The notes under the pieces are model-generated. The model saw nothing but the letters and a program-made list of their open reading frames with translations, ran no database searches and was not told where the DNA came from. From assembly GCF_005434965.1 (NCBI RefSeq), contig NZ_SKCI01000001.1, forward strand, positions 952,952-1,016,951: a stretch of DNA of 64,000 nucleotides, written 5' to 3'. This DNA is from Marimonas lutisalis. Its GTDB lineage: Bacteria; Pseudomonadota; Alphaproteobacteria; Rhodobacterales; Rhodobacteraceae. This document shows, piece by piece, positions 1 to 7,757 of this stretch. Each line of letters starts with the position of its first letter. Positions within the stretch are counted from its first letter, which is position 1. The position numbers were made by a program, and so were the translations under genes.

Positions 1-157
1 GAACCGCCATTTCGATCGGCAGGTCGCCGATGGGCGCAAATCCCACATCGGAAAGGGACTTTGCCATATAGCTGGCGGGGCTTTCGGCGCATGCTGGGGC
101 GACGGCCAGAGCCGTTGCGACTGCAGTTGCCAACCCTAGCGTTTTCAGTGGGATCAT
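1..157 (-). CDS. Exported protein, N-terminal part only (cut by window edge)
   Basis: The reading frame begins at an ATG (complement of 155-157) preceded by GGAGA about seven bases upstream and runs off the left edge. The 52 visible residues start with a classical signal peptide: MIPLK, then an Ala/Val/Leu-rich stretch ending ...APACAES. A Cys lies near the cleavage point, so a lipoprotein is possible, though PACA is a weak lipobox. The mature part begins with a polar segment (SYMAKSLSDVG). The protein goes to the periplasm or outer face of the inner membrane. Too little is visible to name a family. It is transcribed in the same direction as the hydrolase at 256-1185 and may be its operon partner. 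Confidence 0.6.
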   Translation of the reverse strand, partial: MIPLKTLGLATAVATALAVAPACAESPASYMAKSLSDVGFAPIGDLPIEMAV

Positions 158-194
158 TGCTCTATCTCCATGTTTCCGGGGTCAAAGGTGGGGG

Positions 195-212
195 ATCCGC
201 GAAATCGCGGAT
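195..212. terminator. Short perfect hairpin between two minus-strand genes
   Basis: ATCCGCG-AAAT-CGCGGAT forms a perfect 7-bp stem with a 4-base loop in the gap between the hydrolase stop (256) and the start of the next minus-strand gene (157). There is no U-run, so it may be a factor-dependent terminator, an mRNA-stabilising hairpin or an operator. Confidence 0.3.
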
Positions 213-255
213 TACATTGAACGGGCCAGACATGCGCTTTTCGCATTGAGTTGGC

Positions 256-1185
256 TCAGTCGGTTGCCTGGTCGGGCCCGCCAACCGAACCGAAGAATTC
301 TACGACCTCGCGCTCGGCGTCGGCGCGCGCTTCCGGGTCATAATCGTTCTGGGCATAAAACATCGGCTCGGCCCAGTTTGCGCCTCGTATGTCGGGGTTC
401 TTTGCATAGGCGATATTGTCGAAGAAATGCGTGGCCTGAGGGTAGACCTCGAGCCTGGTTCGCGCGTTGTTCGGTTTATTCAAATCGACCAGAGCACGGC
501 ATGCTGCCATCGACATGCGCTTGTCGTTGCCCCCGGCTAGGACGAGTATCGGGGCGCCGAGTTTCATGTCCGGAATGCAATGCGGATAAATCGCGGCGCC
601 GGCATGGAACGAGACACCCTCCGCGCCCCGGCTAAAATCGACGTCGAGAGAGCGTTGCACGAACCATCCGCTCATGCCGATGCCAAGCAGTCCGATGCGT
701 TCCCGGTCGACGGCTTCAAGCGTTGAGAGAAAGACAAGCGCGCCTTGCGCGTCGACCAAAAGATTCATCGGCAGGTCATCTCGCAGGATGGTCTCGTTGC
801 GCGACACGAGGCTTTCGACGATCAGTGTAACAAAACCGTTCTCGGACAGGTGGTCGGCCCACGCATCATAGGATGGGCGCGCTTCGACGCTTTCGGGAAG
901 GATAACAATGGCCGGGTGCGGGCCATCGCCCTGGGGCATTGACAACACGCCACTCAAGGTTATCCCCGGCTCAGGTTCAAGGGTCTTTCCTTGCGCCTTT
1001 GCGCGTTTGATCCGAAATGCCGAAGGCTGGACCGGAGGCGTCTCGAAGGTAACGCGCTCACCGGCAGAAACCGGCCCCGCGCCGCCAAGGACAACGCCGA
1101 GTGAAAGCATCCCTGCCACAAGCGTCATTGCCGCACCGATGCCGATGAACACAAGGCTTCGGAGTATGTCTTTTTGAATCTGCAT
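256..1185 (-). CDS. Membrane-anchored dienelactone-hydrolase-like alpha/beta hydrolase
   Basis: 309 aa. The ATG at 1185 is chosen over an in-frame GTG one codon upstream because AAGGGG lies at normal spacing. Residues about 10-40 are one hydrophobic segment (signal anchor or signal peptide ending near VSAGE). The rest is an alpha/beta hydrolase of the dienelactone hydrolase type: the nucleophile Ser sits in GMSGW (about residue 172), an acid in GGNDKRM and the His in ATHFFD. The nucleophile elbow departs from GxSxG because Trp replaces the last Gly. The substrate is unknown; carboxylic ester or lactone hydrolysis in the periplasm is an inference. It lies 159 bases downstream of a regulator on the same strand, which may control it. 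Confidence 0.65.
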   Translation of the reverse strand: MQIQKDILRSLVFIGIGAAMTLVAGMLSLGVVLGGAGPVSAGERVTFETPPVQPSAFRIKRAKAQGKTLEPEPGITLSGVLSMPQGDGPHPAIVILPESVEARPSYDAWADHLSENGFVTLIVESLVSRNETILRDDLPMNLLVDAQGALVFLSTLEAVDRERIGLLGIGMSGWFVQRSLDVDFSRGAEGVSFHAGAAIYPHCIPDMKLGAPILVLAGGNDKRMSMAACRALVDLNKPNNARTRLEVYPQATHFFDNIAYAKNPDIRGANWAEPMFYAQNDYDPEARADAEREVVEFFGSVGGPDQATD

Positions 1186-1344
1186 CACTTATCCCCTTTT
1201 CTGGTTGGTGTTCCTCGCCGGGGATCGGTGACACCGCAGCCGTTTTCGCGGCGCATGCCCGGCACCTTGAAACAATTTCTAGGGCCACTGGTGGCGTGGC
1301 GCAGGAAATCGGCCTAAAATTCGCCTGAAAGATTCCGAAACTGC

Positions 1345-2835
1345 TCAGACGGTGCGGGGATAGCCAGCGCGGGTGAGTCGCTCTTCCAGCATGTCGACTT
1401 CGTACTGGTCGGTGAAAGGAAGATCGCGGAAATGGGCCAGAGGCAGGTCGTTGCCGGCGATCATGCGCCGGAAATCCTCCGTTTCGGTGATCTTGTCCCG
1501 ATCCCCGGCGGCCGCGGCATAGACATAACTGCACCAAGGGTCGCCCGGGGCACGCTCATGACCTTCGCGTGCGGATTGCACGGCAGCATCGGTTTGCCCC
1601 GCCAACAGCTGTCCCAGTGCCAGAAGCGACAGGTAGTGCGGGTAGCGAGGGTTTGACACGGTGCCTCGTTCCATGAACGTCTGCACCCGCGCGATTCCGG
1701 CAACGTGTTCGCCGGAAAGAATTTCACTGAGGGCAATGGTCTGGTGGGCGAGATGGAACACTGGGCTTATGGCCAGCGCTCGTTCGCAATCGGCTCGCGC
1801 GCCTTCATGGTCGGCCCGAAGCCACAGCCGAAGACTGCCGCGCGTTCGCATCACGAAATCGATATGCGGGGCAATTCCGACGGCGCGTTCGGCCAGTTCC
1901 ATGCAGTATTCCGGAGGATCGGGCAGTTTGGAGCGGCTTTCTTGCAGGATTGAAAGCACCGCGGCCGAGGCTCGCATCGCCAGGGCCATAGCGTTTTCCG
2001 GTTCGCGTTTGACGGCCAGCGAAAGCGCGTTGCGCGCGACGTCGCGGTTCTGCATCTGTATGCGCGACATGTGATAAGCCGCCTTCGCCATCAGTTCCTG
2101 CGTGTCCAGTTCGTCGTCGTCCCGGTCGAGAAAATCCTCGCCCGCATGGTTGAACATGTGAACACGCAGCACATTGCCGATCTTGTCGGTGATCTGACGC
2201 GGCAGGCCCTCGGCCTCGTTGATCGGGGTGTTCCAGGTTTCGGCGAAAGCCACGTCGCCGGATCGCCCCCTGATCAGCTGCACGAACACGCGGAGATTTT
2301 CACCCGACAGGCTAACGCGGCCATCGATGGTGTAATGAGATGTTTCGCGCTGCTGTTCATCGGTCGTGACGTTGAGCCCGGCGCGGGGAGAAAGGGCAAC
2401 GATCATCTCCTCCGTGATGACATCGGCTAGCTCGACGGATTGTGGAGCGTCGCCTCTGACACGAAAGGAGGAAATCAGAAGCTTGGGATGCTCGCCTGGG
2501 CCGATGGGTTTTTCACGCACTCCATGCAGGCTGTACCCGCGTCCTACTGCGGTCCGCAAAAATTGCCTGTCACGATCGTCCAAGACAGCACGTATGTCCT
2601 TGATGCATTGCATCAGGCTGTCGTCCGAGACGAATTTGCCATTCCACACCGCACTGATCAGATCATCCCTTTCCACGGTTTCGCCGTTCCGTGCGGCCAG
2701 TTCGACAAGCACGCGAAGAGATTTTTCGCGCAATGCAACAGGCCGGCCGTCCTGATCAATCAAAAGACACGTGCCCGGGTCAAAGATGACATCGCCAAGG
2801 CGCAGGCGATTTTGGCAGGCATCAGAGGCTTTCAT
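1345..2835 (-). CDS. Winged-helix (OmpR/CadC-type) transcriptional regulator with TPR-like C-terminus
   Basis: 496 aa from the ATG at 2835; an in-frame ATG at 2949 adds 38 residues without domain character, and neither start has a clear Shine-Dalgarno. Residues about 10-100 form a trans_reg_C winged helix (DVIFDPGTCLLIDQDGRPVALREK, ending VGRGYSLHGV). There is no phospho-acceptor domain. The middle part (IDGRVSLSGENLRVFVQLI) resembles the TolB/adenylate-cyclase-associated segment seen in such regulators, followed by alpha-helical TPR-like repeats rich in Ala/Arg (about 280-450). No transmembrane helix is seen, so it is a cytosolic one-component regulator. The signal and targets are unknown; the downstream hydrolase is the obvious candidate target. 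Confidence 0.75.
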   Translation of the reverse strand: MKASDACQNRLRLGDVIFDPGTCLLIDQDGRPVALREKSLRVLVELAARNGETVERDDLISAVWNGKFVSDDSLMQCIKDIRAVLDDRDRQFLRTAVGRGYSLHGVREKPIGPGEHPKLLISSFRVRGDAPQSVELADVITEEMIVALSPRAGLNVTTDEQQRETSHYTIDGRVSLSGENLRVFVQLIRGRSGDVAFAETWNTPINEAEGLPRQITDKIGNVLRVHMFNHAGEDFLDRDDDELDTQELMAKAAYHMSRIQMQNRDVARNALSLAVKREPENAMALAMRASAAVLSILQESRSKLPDPPEYCMELAERAVGIAPHIDFVMRTRGSLRLWLRADHEGARADCERALAISPVFHLAHQTIALSEILSGEHVAGIARVQTFMERGTVSNPRYPHYLSLLALGQLLAGQTDAAVQSAREGHERAPGDPWCSYVYAAAAGDRDKITETEDFRRMIAGNDLPLAHFRDLPFTDQYEVDMLEERLTRAGYPRTV

Positions 2836-3449
2836 GGCTCGGTTCTCAGGCAAGGGGATGATACAATAATGCCCGGAGCAATCATTGGCGGCAACGGGTC
2901 TTTTTCGTGTCTCAGGTGAATAGCGGTTCGCTCTCTTGGCCTTTCCCATGGTCTCAGGCCTTCCTTGATTTGAAGCCTCGGGAAAACCTGGAGTGAACCA
3001 TGCTCGAATCCAGAATTCGTGCTCAATCTCCCTGCAAATGCCATGTTAAAACTTGCCGCACGCGTGCGACTGCGCCGCCAGTTGATGAAACGGGAATGGC
3101 GCGCTTTGGATTTGAAAACGATGAAATCTGAGAACAGGATGTCGGCTTTTCGCCGAACCGCTTTTTTCCTTCGCAATCGCAGCGAACGACCGCTTTCCGC
3201 CCACCAGGTCTGATGATGCGTCTTGGATAGAGGTCTGGATTGGGCTCTGAGCCGCCGTTCGCTGCAACGGTGCCGAACGGCAGCTTAGCGGACTTTTCCG
3301 TCGTTCAGTTCTAACTCTTACATGGCTGCTTTCGGTCCGCCTCGACGCTAGCTATCTACAAGACGGCTTCACTTATACGGCCGACCGTACTGTCCCGCGC
3401 TAAACCGGATGTCTATATGCATGTGCAGCACCAATTCGTGGAAGCCACA
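2836..3449. other. 614-base gene-poor gap
   Basis: This stretch separates two minus-strand genes. No convincing gene is present; the short open frame at 3019-3213 has no ribosome site and no family resemblance. Its one clear feature is the repeat element ending at 3293 (listed separately). A small hairpin TCGGC-TTTTC-GCCGA near 3150 is followed by a T-run and could be a weak terminator. Base composition is visibly more AT-rich than in the rest of the window. Confidence 0.6.
3181..3293. repeat. Dispersed hairpin repeat, copy 1
   Basis: The strongly conserved core 3242-3293 begins GGGCTCTGAG and ends GCAGCTTAGCGGAC. It matches the core at 5035-5086 at all but two positions. A weaker matching block, starting AGCGAACG and containing CCGCT, lies about 60 bases upstream in both copies, so the unit is about 113 bases. 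Within the core, GAGCCGCCGTTCG pairs imperfectly with CGAACGGCAGCTT around a 12-base loop. Confidence 0.7.
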
Positions 3450-4793
3450 CTATTTCCGCAACAGAATTCGCAGATCATGGACTGCGTATCCGGTTGTTCC
3501 ACCCACGGCTTCTGCAAACAGGAAACCGATAGTGTTCTTGCCATTGGTTAGCACACCTTCGGGCAGTTCGATGGTGACGGATCGCTCTTGCATGTCCGAC
3601 ACAATCTCGGGCGGTAGCGGTACTTCGGTTCCGTTGATTGTCATCACCGCTTCCTCGGTGGCATCGACATCAAATCCTTTCACCCGCACCGCGGCAGATG
3701 TGACGCCACTCAGATCAAGATCAACCTCGACCTCCTCATAGGCCCCGGGCTCTCTCGGCCTGAGTTCGATCGTGCCGCGGATCACCCGGACGATCTTGCC
3801 ATTCGGACCAACCACGCTCTCTCCGCCCAAGAGAACCTCTCGCTCGAGATCGAAGAAGTTCACGGCGTTTTCGAAGAAAATTTTTCGCTTCTGTTTCGCG
3901 GTTAAGAACTTAGCCCGTTCGATGGCGGCGATGGACAGGCGAACTGTCTCGGGCCAGATCATCTGGTCCGTACCGAACATAATCCGGTCTTCCAACCGAG
4001 CCTGCACCAAGCGCTTCAAATAAGCATTGAACTCGTCTTCTGTCAGCAGCCAGTCGATAGCAGAAAGATCAACATAGACCTGCTGATACTGCATCATCAA
4101 CGCAATCGTGTCGTCGATATAGGGGTAGCCGCCATGTGCGATATAGACGCGCAGACGCGGGTATTTGACCAACACGTCCTCCAGCAGCAGCGGGTTGCCG
4201 AGCCGCATGCGGAAACCTGGATCGCCCCGCTGGGCCGACATCGGCGGCCCGAAGCCCGAATGAAAACTCACCGGCACGTCCATCTCGGCTGCAAGAGCGA
4301 AATAGGCATCGAATTGCGGATCATCAGGCGACAGCCCGGCATATTGCGCCGTGACCTCCCCTAGAATACCCAGCGTGCCGTCCTCGAACTTTTGGCGCAA
4401 CCCGTCCAGATCGGGCCAGCCCTGACGACGCTGATAGACCGGTGTGGTGTAGCGCGGAAACTCGATCCCGCCGATGAACTTGTCCGGCGCACGCTGGCGC
4501 CATTTCTCCACTGTCTCCAACTCGCCCGAACCGATGGCGAGCACAATGTTATGGCGTTCCATCTCGGCGAGATAGGCATCGATGGCTTCATCATCACTGC
4601 GTGCAGCGGGCACGTTTCGGGTGATCAGGTTCGGTTCGGGCGGATCACCGTATTTATTCCACTGGTACGTATGCATATGGGCGTCGATGATTGGCATGCT
4701 CTTCCCGCTCCAGGCAGGAAACCATGTATAGATCGCTGCTGCGCCCGCCAAAACGACCACGCCGCCCAAACCGGCAACAAGTTTCCACCGCAT
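3450..4793 (-). CDS. Membrane-anchored amidohydrolase-2 family metal-dependent hydrolase with extra C-terminal domain
   Basis: 447 aa from the ATG at 4793, which has a strong GAAGGGGGAAATC upstream; an upstream in-frame ATG at 4838 is less likely. Residues about 4-22 are a hydrophobic anchor. The amidohydrolase (COG2159-like TIM-barrel) domain follows, with the metal-binding HxH in IDAHMHTY (about residue 40), further His in SFHSGFG and IAHGGYPY, and Asp in MFGTDQMIW. After the barrel ends (NAVNFFDLE, about 335) there are about 110 extra residues, predicted beta-rich (VTINGTEV.., VRVKGFDV, YAVHDLRILLRK), resembling a beta-sandwich binding domain. Hydrolysis or decarboxylation of a small acid is inferred; the substrate is unknown. 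Confidence 0.7.
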   Translation of the reverse strand: MRWKLVAGLGGVVVLAGAAAIYTWFPAWSGKSMPIIDAHMHTYQWNKYGDPPEPNLITRNVPAARSDDEAIDAYLAEMERHNIVLAIGSGELETVEKWRQRAPDKFIGGIEFPRYTTPVYQRRQGWPDLDGLRQKFEDGTLGILGEVTAQYAGLSPDDPQFDAYFALAAEMDVPVSFHSGFGPPMSAQRGDPGFRMRLGNPLLLEDVLVKYPRLRVYIAHGGYPYIDDTIALMMQYQQVYVDLSAIDWLLTEDEFNAYLKRLVQARLEDRIMFGTDQMIWPETVRLSIAAIERAKFLTAKQKRKIFFENAVNFFDLEREVLLGGESVVGPNGKIVRVIRGTIELRPREPGAYEEVEVDLDLSGVTSAAVRVKGFDVDATEEAVMTINGTEVPLPPEIVSDMQERSVTIELPEGVLTNGKNTIGFLFAEAVGGTTGYAVHDLRILLRK

Positions 4794-5182
4794 GATTTCC
4801 CCCTTCCGAAAAAAACCAGAAATCCAAGTTTGCTTCATTTAGTTGCGAAAAAATCAGACTTTGCCTTTAAATTCATAAGTGTTTCTGGTCCGACGTGTAT
4901 TGTCCTCGATCAAATCCGGTTCAAACCGGCCAAACCGCGATAAGCCGTCTGCCGTTAGGCGCTTTTCAAGCATAGCGAACGTCCGCTGCCAGCCCTTTGC
5001 AACCGATGCGGCGAGTTGGTCTCAAGGCTATTAAGGGCTCTGAGCTGCCATTCGCTGCAACGGTGCCGAACGGCAGCTTAGCGGACGAAGCACCAATTCG
5101 CTTCATCTGCGCTAATTTCGGGTTTGAGAAAATGGGCACCTCGGCTACGCTTTTCCGTGAAAAGTTATCAGAGAGCATTGAA
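4794..5182. other. 389-base gap with repeat and probable promoters
   Basis: This is a divergent intergenic region between the amidohydrolase (minus) and the PPOX gene (plus). It contains a small perfect palindrome, CCGGTT-CA-AACCGG (4916-4929), and repeat copy 2 (4976-5086). The first half is AT-rich, as expected for promoters. An open frame from 4997 runs through the repeat into the PPOX gene but is not thought to be translated. Confidence 0.5.
4976..5086. repeat. Dispersed hairpin repeat, copy 2
   Basis: This is the same unit as at 3181-3293: a degenerate AGCGAACG...CCGCT block followed 59 bases later by the highly conserved core 5035-5086. The stem GAGCTGCCATTCG / CGAACGGCAGCTT differs from copy 1 at two stem positions (GCCGCCGT versus GCTGCCAT). 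One change restores a pair and the other breaks one, so each copy keeps a 12-of-13-pair stem (counting one G-U). Confidence 0.7.
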
Positions 5183-5809
5183 ATGGAATTTGATGAAGAG
5201 ATTGAGAGTATTGAGCGGCTCAGGGAACTGCTGCCGACCGAAGGGTTTACCAACACTTTTCTTAAAGTAGCTGACCGATTGAATGAGACAGCGCGGAGAT
5301 TCATCGAACTTGCGCCGTTTGTTGTTGTTTCGACGAAAGCGTCCGGAGGTTTGATTGATGTTTCGCCCAAAGGCGACCCAGCAGGCTTCGTGGAAGTCTA
5401 CGATGACAAAACGCTCATTATTCCAGACAGACCAGGAAACCACCGTGTGGATGGCTTTCAAAATCTGCTAGAAGACCCAAATATCGCTCTTCTCTTCGTT
5501 GTGCCTGGGCACGGTGACACGCTGCGTGTCGCGGGTAAGGCTCGCATTGTCCGAGACGCTGCGATCAGCAAGCGGCATGCGATCAACGGCAAGGAACCGT
5601 TGCTTGCGCTCGTCGTCGAGGTCGAGGAAGCCTTTATGCATTGCTCGAAGTCTTTCATTCGGTCTCGCTTATGGCATCCTGATCACTGGCCTGAACGGAA
5701 GTCCGCCCCGACACTCGCTGAATGGGTAATTTCCACAGTGGACCGCGCGCAGACGCTGAAAGAGGTCGAGGATGATCACGCAGCAGATGAATGCACTAGG
5801 CTCTACTGA
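5183..5809 (+). CDS. Pyridoxamine 5'-phosphate oxidase (PPOX)-family FMN-binding protein
   Basis: 208 aa from the ATG at 5183, preceded by GAGAG at normal spacing. Longer in-frame starts (5132, 4997) would extend translation into a dispersed repeat and lack family residues. The domain starts at IESIERLRELLPTEG. The signature of the MSMEG_1061/DR2398-type PPOX subfamily is visible: PFVVVSTKASGGLIDVSPKGDPAGFVEV, then LIIPDRPGNHRVDGFQNLLEDP, and near the end AFMHCSKSFIRSRLWHPDHW. These are soluble split-barrel proteins that bind FMN; the physiological substrate is not known. It stands alone, flanked by repeat copies 2 and 3. Confidence 0.8.
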   Translation: MEFDEEIESIERLRELLPTEGFTNTFLKVADRLNETARRFIELAPFVVVSTKASGGLIDVSPKGDPAGFVEVYDDKTLIIPDRPGNHRVDGFQNLLEDPNIALLFVVPGHGDTLRVAGKARIVRDAAISKRHAINGKEPLLALVVEVEEAFMHCSKSFIRSRLWHPDHWPERKSAPTLAEWVISTVDRAQTLKEVEDDHAADECTRLY

Positions 5810-5855
5810 GTTTGTCAGAAAGCAGTCATTAGCTGCACGCGCAAATGCAGGCAAG

Positions 5856-5883
5856 AAGGGCTCTGAGCTGCCATTCGCTGCAG
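5856..5883. repeat. Dispersed hairpin repeat, truncated copy 3
   Basis: AAGGGCTCTGAGCTGCCATT plus CGCTGCA matches the first 28 bases of the core of copy 2 exactly, then diverges, so only the left arm of the hairpin is kept. It lies in the 158-base gap between the convergent PPOX and SLC13 genes. Confidence 0.6.
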
Positions 5884-5967
5884 GCGGCATGGGCGTCCGG
5901 TTACGGGCCGGGAACCTCATGGTATGCGGGTCCGGTCAATAATGGCGCCTTGCCCGGCCATCCCACC

Positions 5968-7740
5968 TTACATCGGCCAGAAGATCAGGATCAGCGGGAT
6001 CGACACCGCGACCACGATGATTTCAAGCGGCAGGCCCATGCGCCAGTAATCGCCGAAGCGATAGCCGCCGGGGCCGAGGATCAGCGTGTTGTTCTTGTGC
6101 CCGATGGGGGTGAGGAAGGCGCAGGAGGCGGCGACCGCCACGGCCATCAGGAAGGGATCGGGCGAGACGCCGAGAGATTGCGCCATCTGGATGCCGATGG
6201 GGGCGGCCACGATCGCGGTGGCGGTGTTGTTGAGCACGTCCGACAGCGTCATCGTCACCACCATCAGCACGGTCAGGATCGCCCAGGCGGGCCAGCCCTC
6301 GGTCAGCCCGACAAGACCGCCGGCGATAAGCTCGGTGCCGCCCGACGCCTCCAGCGCCGCGCCCAGCGGGATCATCGAGCCCAGCAGCACCACCACCGGC
6401 CACTCGATATGGTCGTAAAGCTCCGACAGCGGCACGATACGCAAGAGCACGTAGAGCACCACCACGATGCCCAGCGCGATGGGCAGGTAGACGAGCCCGA
6501 AACTGGCCGCGGCGACGGCGGCGCCGAAAATGCCGATGGCCGCCCAGGTCTTGGTGTTCTCGGTCACCGCGAGGCCGCGATCGGCCAGCGTCAGCGCGCC
6601 CAGCCAGTCGGTCACGTCCGGCCCGGTGCCCTTGGGCACCAAGAGCAGAAGGATGTCACCCGGAAGGATGATCGTCTGGCGCAGATGCGAGGTGATACGC
6701 CTTCCCTGGCGCGAGATGCCCATAACCACCGCGCTTTGGCGCCAGTGCAGACCGATGGATTGCGCGGTCTTGCCGTTGATGCGGCTTTCCGCCGGGATCA
6801 CCACCTCGATCATGTCGAGCCCTTCGCCCGCGGCCTTCAGCGCCTCTTCGCGCTTCTCGTCCGAGAAACTGAGCGACAGGGCCGAGCGGAACTCGTCGAG
6901 CGCATCTGGTGTCGCTTCAAGCACGAGCGCATCGCCGGCCTGCAGGATCGTGTTGCGCGCCCGTCCATAGCGGCGCTTGCCATCGCGAATGAGGCCCAGG
7001 ATGGCGACATCGGCCTTCTCGGCCTCCTCGTCCAGCTCGCCCAGTCGCTGGCCCACCACCTTGTTGTCCTCGGGCACCGTCAGTTCGGCCACGTATTGGG
7101 ACAGGTCCTCGACGGCTTTCAGCGCATCGTCACGCTGCGGTATGAGCCGCCAGCCGATCGCGGCCACGAAAACCAGGCCGATGATCGCGGTCAGCGCGCC
7201 GACCGGGGCGAAATCGAACATGTGGAAGGGTGCGCCCAGCGATTCCTCGCGGATCGAGGCGATGATGATGTTGGGCGGCGTGCCAATGAGCGTGGCCATG
7301 CCGCCCAGGATGGTGGCAAAGGAAAGCGGCATCAGCGACAGGGCCGGTGGGCGGCCTGCCTTGCGCGCGGTCTGGATGTCCACGGGCATCAGCAGCGCCA
7401 GGGCGGCGACATTGTTCATGAAGGCCGAGAGCACCCCGCCGATCCCGCCCATGATGGCGATGTGGCTGCCCAGGCTGCGCGAGGCATCGACCAGCGTGCG
7501 GGTGATCAGGAACACCGCGCCCGAGCGTACGAGCCCCGCCGACACCACCAGCACCAGCGCCACGATGATCGTGGCGGGATGGCCGAATCCGTCGAAGGCG
7601 TGCTTGGTGTCGACCACCCCCAGCACGACGCCCAGCATCAGCGCGGAAAACGCTACCACATCATAGCGCCAGCGGCCCCAGAGCAGCAGGGCAAAGACCC
7701 CGCCGAAGAGCGAAAAGAGGATGATCTGATCGTTTGTCAT
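5968..7740 (-). CDS. SLC13/DASS-family anion transporter with two RCK_C (TrkA-C) domains
   Basis: 590 aa. This is a polytopic inner-membrane protein: about five N-terminal helices (FSLFGGVFALLLWGRW, ALMLGVVLGVVDTKHAF, GGIGGVLSAFMNNVAALALLMPV), a soluble middle and about six C-terminal helices. The family's duplicated re-entrant motifs are visible: FMNNVAALALLMPV and ATLIGTPPNI in the first half, and SDVLNNTATAIVAAPIG with CAFLTPIGHKNNTLI in the second. The central part (about 215-380) holds two TrkA-C regulatory domains (GQRLGELDEEAEK, LVLEATPDALDEF, GRRITSHLRQTIILPGDILLLL). It probably moves sulfate, dicarboxylate or a related anion with Na+. It ends 17 bases from tctA on the same strand, so it may be the last gene of that operon. 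Confidence 0.8.
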   Translation of the reverse strand: MTNDQIILFSLFGGVFALLLWGRWRYDVVAFSALMLGVVLGVVDTKHAFDGFGHPATIIVALVLVVSAGLVRSGAVFLITRTLVDASRSLGSHIAIMGGIGGVLSAFMNNVAALALLMPVDIQTARKAGRPPALSLMPLSFATILGGMATLIGTPPNIIIASIREESLGAPFHMFDFAPVGALTAIIGLVFVAAIGWRLIPQRDDALKAVEDLSQYVAELTVPEDNKVVGQRLGELDEEAEKADVAILGLIRDGKRRYGRARNTILQAGDALVLEATPDALDEFRSALSLSFSDEKREEALKAAGEGLDMIEVVIPAESRINGKTAQSIGLHWRQSAVVMGISRQGRRITSHLRQTIILPGDILLLLVPKGTGPDVTDWLGALTLADRGLAVTENTKTWAAIGIFGAAVAAASFGLVYLPIALGIVVVLYVLLRIVPLSELYDHIEWPVVVLLGSMIPLGAALEASGGTELIAGGLVGLTEGWPAWAILTVLMVVTMTLSDVLNNTATAIVAAPIGIQMAQSLGVSPDPFLMAVAVAASCAFLTPIGHKNNTLILGPGGYRFGDYWRMGLPLEIIVVAVSIPLILIFWPM

Positions 7741-7757
7741 GGGGGCAGGTTAGCCGG

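Noticed and set aside
2600-2615. TTGATGCATTGCATCA as an Fnr-like site
   Set aside because: Spacing between half-sites is wrong and it lies inside the coding part of the winged-helix regulator.
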